Below are positions 5,435-5,483 of a stretch of DNA of 5,483 nt, piece after piece; within the stretch, counting starts at the first letter, position 1, and every line of letters begins with the position of its first letter. The stretch spans positions 1 to 5,483 of the forward strand of contig CAAGDT010000194.1 in the NCBI GenBank assembly GCA_900768675.1, given 5' to 3'. Both the position numbers and the translations under genes were made by a program. The DNA is from Oscillospiraceae bacterium (GTDB lineage: Bacteria > Bacillota > Clostridia > Oscillospirales > Ruminococcaceae). The notes under the pieces were generated by a model that worked only from the letters and a program-made list of their open reading frames with translations, did no database searches and was not told the origin of the DNA.

Positions 5435-5483
5435 GCCCTTTTTGGTGCAGTAGGTTAAAGCCCAAAAATTTTTGAAAAAATCC

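Noticed and set aside
5463..5474. CAAAAATTTTTG palindrome near the right edge
   Set aside because: It is a short A-tract/T-tract dyad with no loop and no gene visible beside it. The window ends too soon to place it, and the remaining bases 5435-5483 show nothing assignable.

Overview
The window is dominated by one very large gene for a cell-wall-anchored surface protein (1695 residues, + strand, 295-5382). It is framed by a strong promoter and a clear intrinsic terminator, so it looks like a single-gene transcription unit. The organism is most likely a Gram-positive Firmicute of the Clostridia, plausibly a Ruminococcus-like gut or rumen bacterium. This rests on the AGGAGG ribosome site, the consensus housekeeping promoter, a sortase-type C-terminus with an NPNTG motif, an AgrC-type kinase tail upstream, and long poly-threonine linkers. 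Those linkers are familiar from Ruminococcus secreted proteins. The assignment to genus is inference.

Layout. Bases 2-142 hold the last 46 codons of an upstream gene on the same strand, whose sequence fits the C-terminal ATP-binding end of a GHKL-family sensor histidine kinase. Bases 143-294 are an AT-rich intergenic region. It contains a small hairpin just after the kinase stop, a 14-bp perfect palindrome, an exact TTGACA-17-TATAAT promoter with an extended -10, an inverted repeat in the predicted 5' leader, and the ribosome binding site. Bases 295-5382 are the adhesin gene. Bases 5403-5434 form a 10-bp perfect-stem terminator. The last 49 bases hold nothing I can assign.

The adhesin reads from N- to C-terminus as follows: signal peptide; an unassigned beta-rich head (about residues 31-177); five consecutive modules with a Lys...Asp...Asn pattern like CnaA/fimbrial D2 isopeptide domains (about 178-874); five CnaB-type domains with a Lys...Glu...Asn pattern (about 905-1503); a threonine stalk built partly on a 36-bp tandem repeat (about 1515-1620); an acidic patch (1624-1646); and an NPNTG sorting signal with membrane anchor and basic tail (1665-1695). 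Together these describe a long covalently stabilised fibre that a sortase would attach to the wall and that would hold the N-terminal head away from the cell. No sortase, pilin partner or regulator is complete in this window. I see no RNA gene, mobile element or CRISPR array, and I do not see a clearly new type of system. The most unusual parts are the chain of ten predicted isopeptide modules, the mosaic and recently duplicated CnaB repeats, and the promoter architecture.
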